Positions 7,795 through 12,999 of a DNA stretch of 13,425 bases are shown one piece after another. How positions within the stretch are numbered: position 1 is the first letter of the stretch; each line of letters starts with the position of its first letter. Both the position numbers and the translations under genes were made by a program. This DNA comes from Candidatus Scatomorpha merdipullorum (GTDB taxonomy: Bacteria > Bacillota > Clostridia > Oscillospirales > Oscillospiraceae): NCBI GenBank assembly GCA_018716795.1, contig DVJK01000134.1, positions 1 through 13,425 of the forward strand, read 5' to 3'. Under the pieces are notes generated by a model. That model had not been told where the DNA came from. It was given only the letters and a program-made list of their open reading frames with translations, and made no database searches.

Positions 7795-8316
7795 ATGCCC
7801 AATCCCGTAGTCACCATCGAAATGGAAAACGGCGGCGTCATCAAGGCCGAGCTCTACCCCGAGCTCGCCCCGAACACCGTGAACAATTTCCTGAGCCTCG
7901 TGAAGCAGGGCTTCTACGACGGCCTCATCTTCCATCGCGTGATACCCGGCTTCATGATTCAGGGCGGCGATCCCCAGGGCAGCGGCATGGGCGGCCCCGG
8001 ATACCGCATAAAGGGCGAGTTCAAGCACAACGGCTTCTCCAAGAACAACCTCAAGCATGACCGCGGCGTCCTGAGCATGGCCCGCAGCATGATGCCCGAC
8101 ACCGCCGGAAGCCAGTTCTTCATAATGCACGACAAGGCCCCTCACCTCGACGGCGAGTACGCCGCCTTCGGCAAGGTCATTGAGGGCATGGACGTCGTCG
8201 ACGAGATTGCCAACACCCCCACCGACTATAACGACCGCCCCAGGGCCGAGCAGCGCATGAAAAAGGTCAGCTGCGAAACCTTCGGCGTCGACTACCCCGA
8301 GCCGGTGAAGTTCTGA
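7795..8316 (+). CDS. Cyclophilin-type peptidyl-prolyl cis-trans isomerase
   Basis: 173-residue single-domain cyclophilin that speeds cis-trans isomerisation of Xaa-Pro bonds. Active-site motifs are FHRVIPGFMIQGGDP (about residues 46-60, with the catalytic Arg48, Phe53 and Gln56 equivalents) and GVLSMARS...AGSQFFI (about 91-110). The human CypA Trp121 position is His in HLDGEYAAFGKV, as in many bacterial members. There is no signal peptide, so it is cytoplasmic. The first in-frame ATG is 7786, but the ATG at 7795 is preferred: AAAGGA at 7781-7786 is then correctly spaced, and MPNPVVTIEMENG is the usual family beginning. It lies 18 nt behind the SLH gene and is probably co-transcribed. Confidence 0.95.
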   Translation: MPNPVVTIEMENGGVIKAELYPELAPNTVNNFLSLVKQGFYDGLIFHRVIPGFMIQGGDPQGSGMGGPGYRIKGEFKHNGFSKNNLKHDRGVLSMARSMMPDTAGSQFFIMHDKAPHLDGEYAAFGKVIEGMDVVDEIANTPTDYNDRPRAEQRMKKVSCETFGVDYPEPVKF

Positions 8317-8354
8317 CAGAAAAAAAGCAATCCCTCCCCACCCCGCAAGACAAC

Positions 8355-8477
8355 GCAAGACAGCGCAGCAAACCTTGCCCCAAACAAACACAAAAATCGC
8401 AAGGCAGCAAAGCACCCCTTGCGCCAAACTAACGCGCAAATCGCAGTCCGCGCAAGGCAGCGAAGCGCCCCTTGCGC
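8355..8477 (+). repeat. Three tandem degenerate hairpin units of about 43-50 bp
   Basis: Three stems are spaced along a T-poor stretch after the cyclophilin gene: GCAAG/CTTGC (8355-8378), GCAAGG/CCTTGC (8399-8422) and GCGCAAGG/CCTTGCGC (8450-8477). Each loop contains the core AGC-NNA-GC (AGCGCAGC, AGCAAAGC, AGCGAAGC). The linkers after units 1 and 2 are related (16 of 20 positions in CAAAC(A/T)AAC...ATCGC). The loop core is shared with the larger element beginning at 8493. The gap between the cyclophilin stop and ssrA (8317-8605) holds only these repeats and that element; I see no gene in it. Confidence 0.7.
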
Positions 8478-8492
8478 GCAACCCACACCAAC

Positions 8493-8604
8493 AAAACCGG
8501 AGCCCAGCAAAGCGGGTCCGGTTTTGAGAGGAAGAACAAACGGAGCGAAACGGATGTTCCCCGGCTTTGCCGGGGAACGCAGTGAAGCGCAGTTTGTTCT
8601 GACG
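8493..8604 (+). repeat. Two-hairpin intergenic element, copy A, abutting the ssrA 5' end
   Basis: Order of parts: hairpin 1 (AAAACCGGA 8493-8501 with TCCGGTTTT 8517-8525, inner CCC/GGG and GC/GC pairs); a 32-nt conserved block 8526-8557; hairpin 2 (TTCCCCGGC, loop TTT, GCCGGGGAA, 8557-8577); a 27-nt conserved end block 8578-8604 finishing TTGTTCTGACG. The 32-nt block matches copy B (12002-12033) at 29 positions and the end block matches at 25 of 27, while both stems differ in sequence yet still pair. Hairpin 1 with its A-tract and T-tract could also work as a two-way terminator. No element of this kind is known to me by name. Confidence 0.8.
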
Positions 8605-8605
8605 T

Positions 8606-8953
8606 GGGGGCGTACTGGTTTCGACGGGGATGCGGAGACCGGAATAGCGGGCGGATGCGCCTGACATCCTTAAAACGGGCACCTATAAATTAAAGAACAA
8701 CGAAAAGCCTGTTCTTCTCGCTGCCTAAGCAGTGAGCGTCCACGCCGGGAGGGCCGCGGCCCGGCTGCTGGGCGTTGATTAGCGGCGAACGTGAGTGCGC
8801 AAAGCTTTGAGCGCACCATGCATAATGAAGCTACCAAACCCGGAAGTGTGAGCGTTCACGTCCGGATAAGGGAATGTAAATAACTCTCTGCGCCCGGAGA
8901 GGTTCCGGAGGAAGCATTCTCGGACGGGGGTTCGATTCCCCCCGCCTCCACCA
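8606..8953 (+). ncRNA. ssrA: Transfer-messenger RNA (tmRNA)
   Basis: 348-nt one-piece tmRNA that rescues ribosomes stalled on broken mRNA and tags the product for proteolysis. The 5' end GGGGGCGTACTGGTTTCGACGGGG is a classic tmRNA start (first 20 nt match the consensus I know). The 3' end has the T-arm GGGGGTTCGATTCCCCC, then CGCCTCC, discriminator A and an encoded CCA. GGGGGCG and CGCCTCC form the 7-bp acceptor stem with a G3-U70 wobble, the alanine identity element. The tag reading frame ends ...NNEKPVLLAA and stops at TAA 8736-8738, within a stem CTCGCTGC/GCAGTGAG with loop CTAA. The frame is open upstream to about 8688 (GGC), so the exact resume codon is not certain. A strong terminator follows directly. 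No clear promoter is seen just upstream. Confidence 0.97.
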
Positions 8954-8954
8954 C

Positions 8955-8991
8955 GTCGCCGCGGACGGCATATCGTTCGCGGCGACTTTTT
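8955..8991 (+). terminator. Intrinsic terminator of ssrA
   Basis: A 9-bp stem GTCGCCGCG (8955-8963) with CGCGGCGAC (8978-8986), a 14-nt loop and five T residues (8987-8991), starting one base after the tmRNA CCA. The right arm can also pair with GTCGCC further downstream (see the inverted element). Confidence 0.85.
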
Positions 8992-9069
8992 GCAAAAGTC
9001 GCCTCTCACTCATTCTGTCGCGGCTCCTCTCCAACTGCGACCCGCTGCGCTGGGCTCGCAGTTGGTTTT
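8981..9069 (-). repeat. Two-hairpin intergenic element, inverted divergent copy C, behind ssrA
   Basis: Read on the minus strand: AAAACC, hairpin 1 with CCAACTGCGA/TCGCAGTTGG (9031-9040 and 9056-9065) around the same inner CCCAGCGCAGCGGG as copy B, then a GAGAGGA linker start as in copy A, then hairpin 2 (8981-9003, perfect 10-bp stem GGCGACTTTT/AAAAGTCGCC, 3-nt loop). The linker after GAGAGGA is diverged (ends AATGAGTGAGA). It is assigned to the family by shared order and the identical 14-nt inner core. The remaining gap 9004-9227 holds a second terminator and a weak promoter but no gene. Confidence 0.6.
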
Positions 9070-9105
9070 CTATGCCGGGTATCTTTTTTGTCAACACAAC
9101 CCGCA

Positions 9106-9139
9106 CCGGAGCAAAGCTCGCTTTGCTCCGGCGTTTTTT
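9106..9139 (+). terminator. Strong intrinsic terminator with no coding gene directly upstream
   Basis: A 12-bp perfect inverted repeat CCGGAGCAAAGC (9106-9117) and GCTTTGCTCCGG (9120-9131), then CG and six T residues (9134-9139). The nearest upstream gene on this strand is ssrA, which already has its own terminator at 8955-8991. It could back up ssrA, protect the next gene from readthrough, or end a short unannotated transcript. Confidence 0.75.
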
Positions 9140-9169
9140 CTATGCTGCGGCGCTTACGGCTGCGGCGGC

Positions 9170-9198
9170 TTGCGCTTTTGGGGATTATCTGATAACAT
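9170..9198 (+). promoter_or_regulatory. Weak candidate promoter of the CPBP protease gene
   Basis: TTGCGC (9170-9175), 17 nt, TAACAT (9193-9198): four of six consensus matches in each hexamer, with a start near 9205 and about 23 nt of leader. A small TTATC/GATAA inverted repeat overlaps the -10. Suggestive only. Confidence 0.3.
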
Positions 9199-9227
9199 GA
9201 GATAAACCTGCCGTTACGGAGCTCGAT

Positions 9228-9977
9228 ATGAAAAAACAGACTCTGCCGTATCTATACGCCCTCGCAACCGTTGCCTGCACCTTCGCGGTGGGGCAGCTTA
9301 TACTTTGGCTTTCGCCGGACGGCGCCGACGTCTTGGCCTCCGTCCTGTTCATCCTTATGAACCTGCTGCCCATGCTGGCCGCCTTTGTTTTTGTCCGGAT
9401 ATCCGGCGAAATCACCGGAACGGCGCGGATGCTCAGGGCCTCATTTACGCTGCGTGAACGCTGGTACGCCTATGCCGCCGCCCTCGCCGTGCCGCTCGTC
9501 TATTACGGCGTATCGTTTTTGCTGGGAAATGTGACTTTTACCGGCTCTCCCTTTTCGGCGCTCCTCGCCTACTTCCCCTGGACGCTTCTGCAGGGCGGCC
9601 TGGAGGAGGTCGGCTGGCGCTGGTATCTTCAGACTCACATATCGGTTAGGAAAAGTTTTGCCCTGAAAATGCTTGTCATATCCCTTATCTGGTTTGTGTG
9701 GCACTTCCCGATATACCGTCTGCCATGGATAACGGCCGGCTCCTCAGATTATCTCGTCTTCTACCTGATGATACTCGGCAATACCTTTACACTCGGCGCG
9801 GTTAAGGAGCTCTCCAGGGGCTCCGTACCCTGCATCGCCGCTCATATGCTGATAGATACTACTGCGGTCTCCATGCTTGTAGGGAGCGATCCGGCCAAAG
9901 TCGCCGTACTTGCCGGCGTGGAAATCGCGCTTTCCGCGCTTGCCGTGCGCATATTGGGCGGCGGGCGGAGGACTTAG
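9228..9977 (+). CDS. CPBP-family intramembrane metalloprotease (CAAX protease-like)
   Basis: 249-residue protein with about seven hydrophobic segments. The CPBP (Abi/Rce1-like) motifs are present: EEVGWR at 126-131 (EExxxR), WFVWHFP with His159 (the [FW]xxxH motif), and AAHMLID with His206 and Asp210, where Asn is more usual than Asp. Members of the family are Glu/His-dependent proteases buried in the membrane. Bacterial ones take part in bacteriocin self-immunity, peptide maturation or unknown processes. Nothing nearby looks like a bacteriocin cluster, so the substrate is unknown. GGAG lies 6 nt before the ATG. The recQ start is 10 nt after its stop, so the two genes may be one transcript. 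Codon choice looks slightly less GC-biased than in recQ, by eye only. Confidence 0.9.
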   Translation: MKKQTLPYLYALATVACTFAVGQLILWLSPDGADVLASVLFILMNLLPMLAAFVFVRISGEITGTARMLRASFTLRERWYAYAAALAVPLVYYGVSFLLGNVTFTGSPFSALLAYFPWTLLQGGLEEVGWRWYLQTHISVRKSFALKMLVISLIWFVWHFPIYRLPWITAGSSDYLVFYLMILGNTFTLGAVKELSRGSVPCIAAHMLIDTTAVSMLVGSDPAKVAVLAGVEIALSALAVRILGGGRRT

Positions 9978-9987
9978 GAGGCGGATT

Positions 9988-11817
9988 ATGGACAAGCTTG
10001 AGGCTTTGAAGCGATACTTCGGGCACGGGGAATTCCGGCCCGGGCAGGCGGAGCTCATCGACGCCGCGCTCGGAGGGCGGGATCTGCTCGCCGTCATGCC
10101 GACGGGCGGCGGCAAGTCGCTGTGCTATCAGATTCCGGCGCTGCTGCTGCCGGGCGTGACGCTGGTCGTCTCCCCTCTTATCTCCCTCATGAAGGACCAG
10201 GTCGCCGCGCTCAAGGCCGCGGGCATACCCGCCGCCTTCATAAACAGTTCGCTGACGGCCGCCCAGCTGCGCCTGGTGCGCGAAAGGGCCGCGCGCGGGG
10301 AATACAAGCTGCTGTACGTGGCCCCGGAGCGCTTGGAGTCCGGAAGCTTCGCCGCCCTCGCGCGGGAGCTCGAGCCGCCGCTCGTGGCGGTGGACGAGGC
10401 GCACTGCATCTCCCAGTGGGGCCAGGACTTCCGCCCGAGCTATCTCAAAATTGCGGATTTCATCGACGCGCTGCCGCGCCGGCCCGTCGTCGCCGCCTTC
10501 ACGGCCACGGCCACAGCCCGAGTGCAGCGGGATATCATGCAGCTGCTCCGGCTCAAAAGCCCGCTCTGCCGCGTCACGGGCTTCGACCGGCCAAACCTCT
10601 ATTTTGACGTCCGCAGGCCCAAAAGCAAGCGCACGGAGCTCATAGAGCTGCTGCGCGAGCGCCGCGGCAAAAGCGGCATAGTCTACTGCGCCGCGCGCTC
10701 CACCGTCGAGCGCGTCTGCGATATGCTATGCGGACGCGGCTTTTCCGCGACGCGCTATCACGCCGGCCTTGCCGAGGAGGAGCGGCGGCGGAATCAGGAG
10801 GACTTCCAGTTCGACCGCAAGAGCATAATGGTCGCGACAAACGCCTTCGGCATGGGCATAGACAAGTCCAACGTCAGCTTCGTCATACACTACAACATGC
10901 CCAAGAGCATAGAGGCCTATTACCAGGAGGCCGGGCGCGCCGGACGCGACGGGGCCCCGGCGGACTGCATCCTCCTCTTCTCTCCCGGCGACATCACGAC
11001 CGCAAAATATCTGATTGAAAGCAGCGGCGAGGAGCTCGGCGAGGTCGAGCGCGAGGACCTTCGAAAGCGCGACTATGAGCGGCTGCGCGTCATGACGGGC
11101 TACTGCCGCACGGGCAAGTGCCTGCGCGGGTATATCCTCGACTACTTCGGCCAGGAGCACGCGGACTGCTGCGGCGCCTGCGGCAACTGCAAATCCACCG
11201 TGAAGCTCGAGGACGTCACGGTTCGCGCGCAGATGATACTCTCCTGCGTATACCGCATAAGGGAGAGGCTGGGCTATTTTGTCGGCAAGACGCTGGTGGT
11301 CAACACGCTCCGCGGCAGCCGCGAGCAGCGGCTTATCTCCATGGGCCTGGACAGGCTCTCGACCTATGCGCTCATGAGCGAGGCAAAGGCCGAGGAGATA
11401 AAGGAGCTCATAGAATTCCTCGAGGCCGAGGGCTACCTGCGCACGAATCCGCATATGGCTCTGGAGCCCGAGCCGAGCGCCTCTGAGCTGCTTTTCGGCG
11501 GGAAGAAGCTGTATATGCCCGTCCGCGAGGCCGCTCCCGCGCGCAGGCGGCGCCGCCGCTCCGCGGAGCCCGCCGATATCGAGGAGGCGGAGGACCTCTT
11601 CTCCGCGCTCAAAACCCTGCGCGCCGGCATAGCCCGCGGCGAGGGCGTACCCGCCTACATGGTCTTCTCAAACGCCACCCTCATGGACATGGCCGCCCGC
11701 GCGCCCCGGAACATGGACGAGCTCCTGGACGTCTCCGGCGTCGGCGAAGTCAAGGCCGCCAAATACGGCAAAGCCTTCCTCCGCGCAATCGAAGAATATA
11801 ACCGCCGCAAAGCCTAA
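9988..11817 (+). CDS. recQ: ATP-dependent DNA helicase RecQ
   Basis: 609-residue 3'-5' superfamily 2 helicase for recombination and fork repair. Motifs in order: FRPGQAELI (motif 0), Walker A PTGGGKSLCYQ (about 38-48), DEAHCISQWGQDFRPSY (about 136-152, including the aromatic-rich loop), FTATAT, and motif VI YYQEAGRAGRDG (about 311-322). A zinc site follows (YCRTGKCLRGYILDYFG then CCGACGNC, about 372-401), then a winged-helix RQC region (about 405-510), an Arg-rich linker and a C-terminal HRDC domain (about 534-602, VSGVGEVKAAKYG). I chose the ATG at 9988, with AGGAGG 6 nt upstream; an earlier in-frame ATG at 9910 lies inside the CPBP gene and would add a meaningless extension. Full length and intact. 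Confidence 0.96.
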   Translation: MDKLEALKRYFGHGEFRPGQAELIDAALGGRDLLAVMPTGGGKSLCYQIPALLLPGVTLVVSPLISLMKDQVAALKAAGIPAAFINSSLTAAQLRLVRERAARGEYKLLYVAPERLESGSFAALARELEPPLVAVDEAHCISQWGQDFRPSYLKIADFIDALPRRPVVAAFTATATARVQRDIMQLLRLKSPLCRVTGFDRPNLYFDVRRPKSKRTELIELLRERRGKSGIVYCAARSTVERVCDMLCGRGFSATRYHAGLAEEERRRNQEDFQFDRKSIMVATNAFGMGIDKSNVSFVIHYNMPKSIEAYYQEAGRAGRDGAPADCILLFSPGDITTAKYLIESSGEELGEVEREDLRKRDYERLRVMTGYCRTGKCLRGYILDYFGQEHADCCGACGNCKSTVKLEDVTVRAQMILSCVYRIRERLGYFVGKTLVVNTLRGSREQRLISMGLDRLSTYALMSEAKAEEIKELIEFLEAEGYLRTNPHMALEPEPSASELLFGGKKLYMPVREAAPARRRRRRSAEPADIEEAEDLFSALKTLRAGIARGEGVPAYMVFSNATLMDMAARAPRNMDELLDVSGVGEVKAAKYGKAFLRAIEEYNRRKA

Positions 11818-11854
11818 AACGCACCACCCCAAACCCCAAGCCTCCGGCTTCGTA

Positions 11855-11890
11855 TTTAAAAGAATGCACAAACGAACCGAAACAAATCCC
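11855..11890 (+). repeat. Decayed fragment of the two-hairpin element
   Basis: The stretch beginning TTTAAAAGAATGCAC aligns without gaps to 12000-12035 of copy B at 24 of 36 positions, and most differences are transitions. Just before it, AAGCC/GGCTT (11838-11850) may be a remnant of hairpin 1. It is a weak match on its own and gains support from the two copies that follow directly. Confidence 0.45.
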
Positions 11891-11900
11891 TCACAACCAC

Positions 11901-11927
11901 AAAACCGAAGACTTCGGCTTCGGTTTT
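11901..11927 (+). terminator. Probable recQ terminator, also hairpin 1 of a truncated element copy
   Basis: A 10-bp perfect stem AAAACCGAAG (11901-11910) and CTTCGGTTTT (11918-11927) with a 7-nt loop. The ending T-tract and leading A-tract would allow termination in both directions. It is followed by GAAAGGAGGAACGGATGTC (11928-11946), a shortened form of the conserved block of copies A and B, so the hairpin is also part of a truncated element copy. The recQ-to-tRNA gap (11818-12093) contains only element copies; I see no gene there. Confidence 0.55.
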
Positions 11928-11968
11928 GAAAGGAGGAACGGATGTCAACAGGCAACCCCATAAAAAAC

Positions 11969-12092
11969 AAATCCGAAGCCCAGCGCAGCGGGTTCGGATT
12001 TGAAAGGAAGAACGAACGGAGCGGAACGGATGTCACCGGGCGCAGCCCCAGGCTGTGCCCGGTGACGGAGTGCAGCGCAGTTTGTTCTGACG
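11969..12092 (+). repeat. Two-hairpin intergenic element, copy B, abutting the tRNA-Leu 3' end
   Basis: Same order as copy A: hairpin 1 (AAATCCGAA 11969-11977 with TTCGGATTT 11993-12001, inner core CCCAGCGCAGCGGG); the 32-nt block 12002-12033; hairpin 2 (12033-12045 with 12053-12065, 13 bp including one G-T wobble); the 27-nt end block 12066-12092 ending TTGTTCTGACG. It stops one base before the tRNA-Leu CCA end at 12094. The stems share little sequence with those of copy A but are fully paired, which points to selection for, or generation of, structure. Confidence 0.8.
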
Positions 12093-12093
12093 C

Positions 12094-12177
12094 TGGTGCG
12101 GGCAGTGGGACTTGAACCCACACGGAGTCTCCACAGGAACCTAAATCCTGCGCGTCTGCCAATTCCGCCATGCCCGC
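12094..12177 (-). tRNA. tRNA-Leu, anticodon UAG
   Basis: 84-nt class II tRNA on the minus strand with an encoded CCA. The acceptor stem GCGGGCA (5') pairs with TGCCCGC, then discriminator A and CCA. The anticodon stem CAGGA/TCCTG closes the loop TTTAGGT, giving anticodon TAG, which reads CUA and other CUN codons. The long variable arm (GTGGAGACTCC) and the T-arm GGGTTCAAGTCCC fit leucine. A canonical promoter lies just upstream. No clear T-run terminator follows on this strand; the next sequence is the hairpin-rich element read backwards. Confidence 0.97.
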
Positions 12178-12186
12178 GTGGTCTAT

Positions 12187-12215
12187 ATAATACTACCCTA
12201 GAGTATTACTGTCAA
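12187..12215 (-). promoter_or_regulatory. Sigma-A promoter of tRNA-Leu
   Basis: On the minus strand, TTGACA (12210-12215), 17 nt, TATTAT (12187-12192), ending 9 nt before the tRNA 5' end. Perfect -35, near-perfect -10 and ideal spacing. Confidence 0.85.
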
Positions 12216-12222
12216 CACATCG

Positions 12223-12251
12223 TTGACTTTACCTGTTTATTGCGGTAAAAT
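12223..12251 (+). promoter_or_regulatory. Sigma-A promoter of the DUF554-mnmE unit
   Basis: TTGACT (12223-12228), 17 nt, TAAAAT (12246-12251), about 31 nt before the ATG at 12283. Its -35 lies back to back with that of the tRNA-Leu promoter, forming GTCAAC-ACATC-GTTGAC (12211-12227). A start inside this promoter, which the longer reading frame from 12223 would need, is excluded. Confidence 0.8.
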
Positions 12252-12282
12252 GGGCCGTATAAGTTTTGAGGAGGATCCGTTT

Positions 12283-12987
12283 ATGCTTGGAGTCCTGGCC
12301 AATTCGCTGGCCGTGCTGGTCGGCGGCGTCATAGGTATGCTCTGCGGGAGCAAGATAAACAGTAAATACACCGATTCGCTCATGGTCGCGCTCGGCCTTG
12401 CAACCATGGGCATGGGCGTCGTGAGCACGGTGGGTACGGCCGACGTGCTCTGCATCATTGTCTGCTGCTCGATAGGCACGGTCATCGGCGAGCTGCTGCA
12501 CATTGACGACGGCGTCAACGCCCTGGGCCGCGTAGCGGAGCGGCGCTTCGCGGGCAAAAACGGCAAGGGCAGCTTCACGAGCGCCTTCGTCAGCTGCTCG
12601 ATACTCTTCTGCATCGGCTCCATGTCCGTCATGGGCAGCGTGCAGGCCGGCATAGGCGACAACTCCATCCTCTTCGCCAAAGCCGTGCTGGACCTTATCG
12701 CCTCCCTGGCCTACGGCGCGGCCCTGGGCGTCGGCGTTCCGGCGAGCTTCGTCTGCGTGCTCGTCGTCGAGGGCGGGCTCACGCTTCTCTCCTCCGCCGC
12801 CGCGCCGTTTCTGACCGACGCGATTGTCGCGGAGATGAGCGCCGTGGGCGGCATACTGCTCATCGGCCTCGCAATAAACCTCCTGAACCTGCGGCAGCTG
12901 CCGATAAAGATTGCGAACATGCTCCCGGCCGTCTTCCTCCCCGCGGCCTATGTGCCGCTCTACGGCTGGATAACTTCGATTGTATAA
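12283..12987 (+). CDS. DUF554 family membrane protein
   Basis: 234-residue, highly hydrophobic integral membrane protein beginning MLGVLANSLAVLVGGVIGMLCG. It matches the DUF554 family (B. subtilis YdfK and E. coli YqgA type) by length, the N-terminal GGVIGMLCGSKI segment, the glycine-rich helices around SILFCIGSMSVMGSVQAGIGD and the ending PAVFLPAAYVPLYGW. The biochemical function of the family is not known to me. The start is the ATG at 12283: GAGGAGGA lies 7 nt upstream, and the promoter at 12223-12251 lies inside any longer reading. mnmE begins 12 nt after its stop, so the two are probably co-transcribed. Confidence 0.9.
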   Translation: MLGVLANSLAVLVGGVIGMLCGSKINSKYTDSLMVALGLATMGMGVVSTVGTADVLCIIVCCSIGTVIGELLHIDDGVNALGRVAERRFAGKNGKGSFTSAFVSCSILFCIGSMSVMGSVQAGIGDNSILFAKAVLDLIASLAYGAALGVGVPASFVCVLVVEGGLTLLSSAAAPFLTDAIVAEMSAVGGILLIGLAINLLNLRQLPIKIANMLPAVFLPAAYVPLYGWITSIV

Positions 12988-12999
12988 GCGAGGCCTGAC

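Noticed and set aside
8355..8477. Possible CRISPR array
   Set aside because: Units vary in sequence, stems differ, spacing is short, linkers are related to each other rather than unique, and no cas gene is near.
8493..8604. Classic MITE with terminal inverted repeats
   Set aside because: The two ends (AAAACC and CTGACG) are not inverted repeats of each other and no target duplication is visible, so the element is left unclassified.
8292..8682. Small open frames on both strands in the cyclophilin-ssrA gap
   Set aside because: They are open because the repeats lack stops; translations are repetitive, without ribosome sites or family resemblance.
8831..9106. Minus-strand open frames with GESNPRP-like translation over the ssrA 3' half
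   Set aside because: This is the well-known false protein from the antisense of the tmRNA/tRNA T-arm. The region is ssrA and its terminator.
9228..9977. Bacteriocin immunity role for the CPBP protease
   Set aside because: No precursor peptide, modification enzyme or transporter gene lies nearby; only the family is supported.
11668..12171. 167-residue minus-strand frame starting MAELADAQDLGS
   Set aside because: The N-terminus is a translation of the tRNA-Leu gene itself, then of element copies and the recQ complement. There is no protein family signal.
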